NCBI RefSeq assembly: GCF_029223485.1 | Contig: NZ_JARHTP010000013.1 | Location: 279,686-343,685, forward strand | Direction: 5' to 3' | From: Streptomyces coacervatus | Lineage (GTDB): Bacteria; Actinomycetota; Actinomycetes; Streptomycetales; Streptomycetaceae | Length of the DNA: 64,000 nucleotides | Part shown: piece after piece, positions 60,928 to 64,000 of the stretch | How positions within the stretch are numbered: position 1 is the stretch's first letter | Layout of the letters: each line of letters begins with the position of its first letter | Made by a program: the position numbers and the translations under genes | Notes under the pieces: model-generated | Databases searched by the model: none | What the model was told of the DNA's origin: nothing | What the model saw: only the letters and a program-made list of their open reading frames with translations

Positions 60928-61743
60928 GTGGAGTTGGGCCGGATGAGGGCCGCGGGCCGGGCTGCGAGAGGGACGGCCGAGCAGGCCGGGACGACGGCCA
61001 CGGCGCAGGCCCCCGCGGCCATCGGCCGACAGATCGGCGCGGACACGGTCGCCGTCCGGTGGCAGTACGCCGACCGCGACCCGCGCACCCACGCCCGGGA
61101 ACTGCTGCGCACCGCCGCAGCCGAGGCCGTGGGGGCGCACCCGGCCGAGGTCCGCATCGGCCGGTCGGCGTCCGGCGCCCCGCAGGTGTCCGGCGCGGCC
61201 TCGGGGCTGCTCGTGGGCGTGAGCCACACCCGCGGTCTGGTGGCCGTCGTGGTCGCCGGACCCGGTAACCGGGCGCTCGGGGTGGGTGTGGACGTGGAGG
61301 CCGTCCGGCCCCTGGACGCGATCGCTCTCGCCGAGCGGTGGTTCACCACCGTCGAGGCGGCCTGGGTTCGCGCACTGCCTCCGGGACTGCGGGCCACGGG
61401 CCTGCTGGATCTGTGGACGCGCAAGGAGGCCGCCGGCAAAGCCCTCGGGCTTGGACTGCGCGCGGGCGGTCTGCGCCGCCCGGTCGGCCTCCCCCCACCA
61501 GGCACGCCACCGGGATCACCACGCTCCCTGACCCCGTTACCCGGGGACCGCCTGCTTGCGGGCGGTGTGCTGCCCGGGCCGCACGGCTACGTCCTGGCGT
61601 GCGCCGTCAGCGGAGCCGGCACACCGCCTGCCCTCGTCCTGGTCACCCCGCCGGGCACACAACTGCCGTCACCGCGGCCCGAGCACCGGCGCACCCCGGC
61701 CGACGGCTCACTGCCATCCACCACACCACCGTGGAGAGAGTGA
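60928..61743 (+). CDS. Sfp-type 4'-phosphopantetheinyl transferase
   Basis: 271 aa. The magnesium/CoA-binding motifs are GVGVDVEAVRPLD (Asp109/Glu111 region) and LWTRKEAAGKALGLGL. These are the two hallmarks of the Sfp family, which attaches the phosphopantetheine arm of CoA to carrier proteins. The last ~60 residues are Pro-rich and not conserved. It is probably dedicated to the ACP at 58826. The gap to the carboxylase gene is 6 nt. Confidence 0.9.
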   Translation: MELGRMRAAGRAARGTAEQAGTTATAQAPAAIGRQIGADTVAVRWQYADRDPRTHARELLRTAAAEAVGAHPAEVRIGRSASGAPQVSGAASGLLVGVSHTRGLVAVVVAGPGNRALGVGVDVEAVRPLDAIALAERWFTTVEAAWVRALPPGLRATGLLDLWTRKEAAGKALGLGLRAGGLRRPVGLPPPGTPPGSPRSLTPLPGDRLLAGGVLPGPHGYVLACAVSGAGTPPALVLVTPPGTQLPSPRPEHRRTPADGSLPSTTPPWRE

Positions 61744-61749
61744 AACACC

Positions 61750-63396
61750 ATGCACACTGCTGAGCACACCGCGTCCGGCCTCCCCGAGGAGACCGCGAAG
61801 GCGCACCGGCACATCGTCGCGGACCGCGCCGCGGCCGCGACACCGCCGAGCCTGCACGACCGGCTCACCGAACTCGGCCGGCTCAAGGAAGCGGCCCGGC
61901 ACGGCCCCGATCCGGCAGCGACCGGGCGGCAGCACGCACGCGGCAAGCTGACCGCCCACGAACGCATCGGACTGCTCCTGGACGAGGGCTCGTTCACCGA
62001 GGTCGAGGCCCTGCGCCGACACCGGGCCACCGGCTTCGGCCTGGAACGGCGGCGCCCGCACTCGGACGGCGTGGTCACCGGCTGGGGCACGGTGGAGGGC
62101 CGCACCGTCTTCGTCTACGCCCATGACTTCCGCGTCTTCGGCGGCGCGCTGGGCGAGGCGCACGCCGAGAAGATCCACAAGCTGATGGACATGGCGGAGG
62201 CGGCGGGAGCCCCGCTGGTCTCGCTGAACGACGGTGCCGGCGCCCGGATCCAGGAGGGCGTCAGCGCGCTGGCCGGCTACGGCGGCATCTTCCAGCGCAA
62301 CACCCGCGCCTCCGGAGTGATCCCGCAGATCAGCGTCATGCTCGGCCCGTGCGCCGGTGGCGCCGCCTACGCCCCGGCACTTACCGACTTCGTCTTCATG
62401 GTCCGCGAGACCGCGCAGATGTTCATCACCGGCCCCGACGTCGTCCAGGCCGTCACCGGCGAGCAGATCACCCACAACGGGCTCGGCGGCGCCGACGTCC
62501 ACGCCACCACGTCCGGCGTCGCGCACTTCGCCTACGACGACGAGCAGTCCTGCCTGGAGGACGTGCGGTTCCTGCTGTCGCTGCTGCCCGCCAACAACCG
62601 CGAACTCGCCCCCGCGGCGCCGAGCGCGGACCCGGCCGACCGGCGCACCGACGCCCTGCTGGACCTGGTCCCCCACGATCCGGGCCGCGCCTACGACATG
62701 CGGGCGGTCGTCGAGGAGATCGTCGACGACGGTGAGATGTTCGAGGTACACCCCGGCTGGGCGACGAACATCGTGTGCGCTCTGGCCCGCCTCGACGGCC
62801 ATGTCGTGGGCATCGTGGCCAACCAACCCGCCGCGTTCGCAGGCGTACTGGACATCAGGGCGTCCGAGAAGGCCGCCCGCTTCGTCCAGCTCTGCGACGC
62901 CTTCAACATCCCGCTCGTGACCCTCGTGGACGTCCCCGGCTTCCTGCCCGGCGTCGACCAGGAGCACGGCGGCATCATCCGGCACGGCGCCAAGCTGCTG
63001 TACGCGTACTGCAATGCCACCGTGCCGCGGATCTCCCTGGTGCTGCGCAAGGCGTACGGCGGCGCCTACATCGTCATGGACTCCCGCTCGATCGGCGCCG
63101 ACCTGGCCCTGGCCTGGCCCACCAACGAGATCGCGGTGATGGGCGCCGAGGGCGCCGCGAACATCGTCTTCCGCCGTGAGATCGCGGCGGCCGACGACCC
63201 GGAGGCGCTGCGTCAACAGCGGATCAAGGAGTACAAGGCCGAGCTGATGCACCCGTACTACGCGGCCGAGCGCGGCCTGGTCGACGACGTGATCGACCCG
63301 CGCGACACCAGGTCGACGCTGATCCGCTCGCTGGCGATGCTGCGCCGCAAACACGCCGACCTGCCGTCCCGCAAGCACGGGAATCCTCCGCTGTGA
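61750..63396 (+). CDS. Acyl-CoA carboxylase carboxyltransferase (beta) subunit
   Basis: 548 aa, with the two crotonase-like halves of PccB/AccB-type subunits: MLGPCAGGAAYAPALTDFVF, then MVRETAQMFITGPDVV in the first, and PGFLPGVDQEHGGIIRHGAK, then LRKAYGGAYIVMDSRSIGAD and AWPTNEIAVMGAEGAANIVF in the second. It transfers the carboxyl group from biotin to acetyl- or propionyl-CoA, supplying malonyl-type extender units to the PKS. Its stop overlaps the epsilon start (TGATG). Dedicated carboxylase genes inside a type II cluster are well known. Confidence 0.94.
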   Translation: MHTAEHTASGLPEETAKAHRHIVADRAAAATPPSLHDRLTELGRLKEAARHGPDPAATGRQHARGKLTAHERIGLLLDEGSFTEVEALRRHRATGFGLERRRPHSDGVVTGWGTVEGRTVFVYAHDFRVFGGALGEAHAEKIHKLMDMAEAAGAPLVSLNDGAGARIQEGVSALAGYGGIFQRNTRASGVIPQISVMLGPCAGGAAYAPALTDFVFMVRETAQMFITGPDVVQAVTGEQITHNGLGGADVHATTSGVAHFAYDDEQSCLEDVRFLLSLLPANNRELAPAAPSADPADRRTDALLDLVPHDPGRAYDMRAVVEEIVDDGEMFEVHPGWATNIVCALARLDGHVVGIVANQPAAFAGVLDIRASEKAARFVQLCDAFNIPLVTLVDVPGFLPGVDQEHGGIIRHGAKLLYAYCNATVPRISLVLRKAYGGAYIVMDSRSIGADLALAWPTNEIAVMGAEGAANIVFRREIAAADDPEALRQQRIKEYKAELMHPYYAAERGLVDDVIDPRDTRSTLIRSLAMLRRKHADLPSRKHGNPPL

Positions 63397-63604
63397 TGAG
63401 CGGCGACGTGGACGAGATACGCGTACTGCACGGCCGCCCGAGCCACGAGGACTCGGCGCCCTCCTGGCCGTGTTGTCGGCCGCGGCCCAGGAGCAAGCCC
63501 CTTCACCGCAACCCGGTGCGACGAGCGGTGCCGAAGCCACCTGGGGCCGCACCCACCACGCCCCGCACCGCCAGACCCGTTCCTGGAAGTCCCAACCCGC
63601 CTGA
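63396..63604 (+). pseudogene. Acyl-CoA carboxylase epsilon subunit, frameshifted
   Basis: It starts MSGDVDEIRVLHGRPSHED in the ATG 63396 frame. The expected continuation (GALLAVLSAAAQEQAPSPQP, then ATWGRTHHAPHRQTRSWKSQ) is one frame over, from about 63455, ending at TGA 63602. Epsilon subunits (~65-70 aa) stabilise the alpha-beta complex and end in just such an Arg/Trp-rich tail, so one missing base near 63453 breaks the gene. The unshifted frame runs to 63620 with a nonsense tail. It could be a sequencing error. Confidence 0.75.
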
Positions 63605-63626
63605 TCCCGAGGAGAGTTGAGCCATC

Positions 63627-64000
63627 GTGCGCAAGGTGCTCATCGCCAACCGTGGCGAAATCGCTGTCCGCGTGGCCCGGGCCTGCCGGGATGCCGGGAT
63701 CGCGAGCGTGGCCGTCTACGCGGACCCGGACCGCGACGCTCTGCATGTCCGCGCCGCGGACGAGGCGTTCGCCCTGGGCGGTACTGCATCACTCCGGGGG
63801 ACACCCCCCGGACCCCCGGCAGAAAAGCCGGTCAGGAGGGGCGGCCCGCACGGGCATCGCGAGGCGACTTCGAGTGACACCCCGGCGACCAGTTACCTGG
63901 ACATGGACAAGGTCCTGAACGCGGCGCGCGAGTCCGGCGCGGACGCCATCCACCCCGGATACGGCTTCCTGTCCGAGAACGCCGACTTCGCGCAGGCCGT
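63627..64000 (+). CDS. Acyl-CoA carboxylase alpha (biotin carboxylase) subunit, 5' part
   Basis: From GTG 63627 the frame is open to the window end (about 124 residues). VRKVLIANRGEIAVRVARAC is the canonical biotin carboxylase start; ADEAFALGG and SYLDMDKVLNAARESGADAI with HPGYGFLSENADFAQAV follow. Between residues ~53 and 83 is an insertion of about 31 residues not found in the family, coded by a hairpin-rich segment. Apart from that the protein looks normal as far as visible. It would carboxylate biotin with ATP for the beta subunit. Confidence 0.88.
   Translation, partial: MRKVLIANRGEIAVRVARACRDAGIASVAVYADPDRDALHVRAADEAFALGGTASLRGTPPGPPAEKPVRRGGPHGHREATSSDTPATSYLDMDKVLNAARESGADAIHPGYGFLSENADFAQA
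63794..63831 (+). repeat. Hairpin repeat inserted in frame in the biotin carboxylase gene
   Basis: Two stems lie side by side: CCGGGGG/CCCCCGG (63794-63800 with 63805-63811, loop ACAC) and CCGGC/GCCGG (63816-63820 with 63827-63831, loop AGAAAA). They lie within a segment of about 93 nt (63783-63875) that interrupts a conserved protein region without breaking the frame. Similar GC-rich hairpins occur between genes in Streptomyces, so this looks like a small mobile or spreading repeat. Confidence 0.6.

Overview
The window is high-GC actinobacterial DNA, almost certainly from a Streptomyces-like organism. Supporting this are strong G/C at third codon positions, frequent GTG starts, GGAGG-type ribosome sites, SARP regulators, a type II polyketide cluster, an actinobacterial type VII secretion (T7SS) locus, and several TetR and MBL-fold genes. 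The mix of catabolic genes, decayed genes, an IS630-type transposon and polymorphic-toxin genes is typical of an accessory region of the chromosome. No rRNA, tRNA or CRISPR array was seen.

Region 1 (1-13.1 kb) holds a truncated GAF/PP2C phosphatase, an NmrA-like reductase divergent from a MarR regulator with three operator palindromes, and several MBL-fold hydrolases. Between them lie broken genes: an FAD monooxygenase, a TetR C-terminus, an alcohol dehydrogenase, a YhgE/Pip protein and fragments near 12.5-12.9 kb. A self-sufficient CYP102-type P450-reductase is followed by a family III CoA-transferase, with a PAS/LuxR-type regulator divergent from them.

Region 2 (13.1-21.7 kb) holds a TetR/MMPL exporter pair, then three TetR genes in a row facing a four-gene operon: medium-chain reductase, VOC protein, carboxymuconolactone decarboxylase-like protein and MBL-like protein. 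A family of 15-bp palindromes (consensus ACTTAT-N3-rTAAGT) occurs in pairs at three promoters in regions 1 and 2, with a single copy near a fourth. In each pair one palindrome lies just downstream of the -35 box, so the genes look like one dispersed TetR regulon.

Region 3 (21.86-23.28 kb) is a 1.4-kb IS630-type element with 32-bp inverted repeats and a TA duplication. It carries a P-loop kinase passenger and a transposase that has lost part of its catalytic core.

Region 4 (23.6-37.8 kb) is a T7SS locus: two small WXG100-like proteins, a DUF6507-like protein, an 801-aa secreted toxin with a probable PD-(D/E)XK nuclease end, a candidate immunity gene, a rearranged Imm49-like gene, EccD, a MinD-like ATPase, a three-ATPase EccC and a DUF6177-like protein.

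Region 5 (37.7-47.1 kb) has an HxlR/quinone-reductase pair, then an LCAT-like lipase 14 nt upstream of a 1433-aa caspase-like/STAND NTPase/WD40 protein, the best candidate here for an undescribed conflict or cell-death system. A decayed sedolisin peptidase and a TetR gene follow.

Region 6 (47.2-64 kb) is the start of an aromatic (type II) polyketide cluster. It contains an MBL hydrolase/cyclase candidate, two SARPs, an FAD-dependent siderophore-interacting-type protein, an FAD oxidoreductase, an SDR, a MarR, a cyclase/alpha-beta-hydrolase fusion, KS-alpha, KS-beta, ACP, ketoreductase, aromatase/cyclase, phosphopantetheinyl transferase and acyl-CoA carboxylase beta, epsilon (frameshifted) and alpha (cut by the window end). 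A textbook array of five SARP heptamers at exact 11-bp spacing sits in the divergent promoter before KS-alpha.
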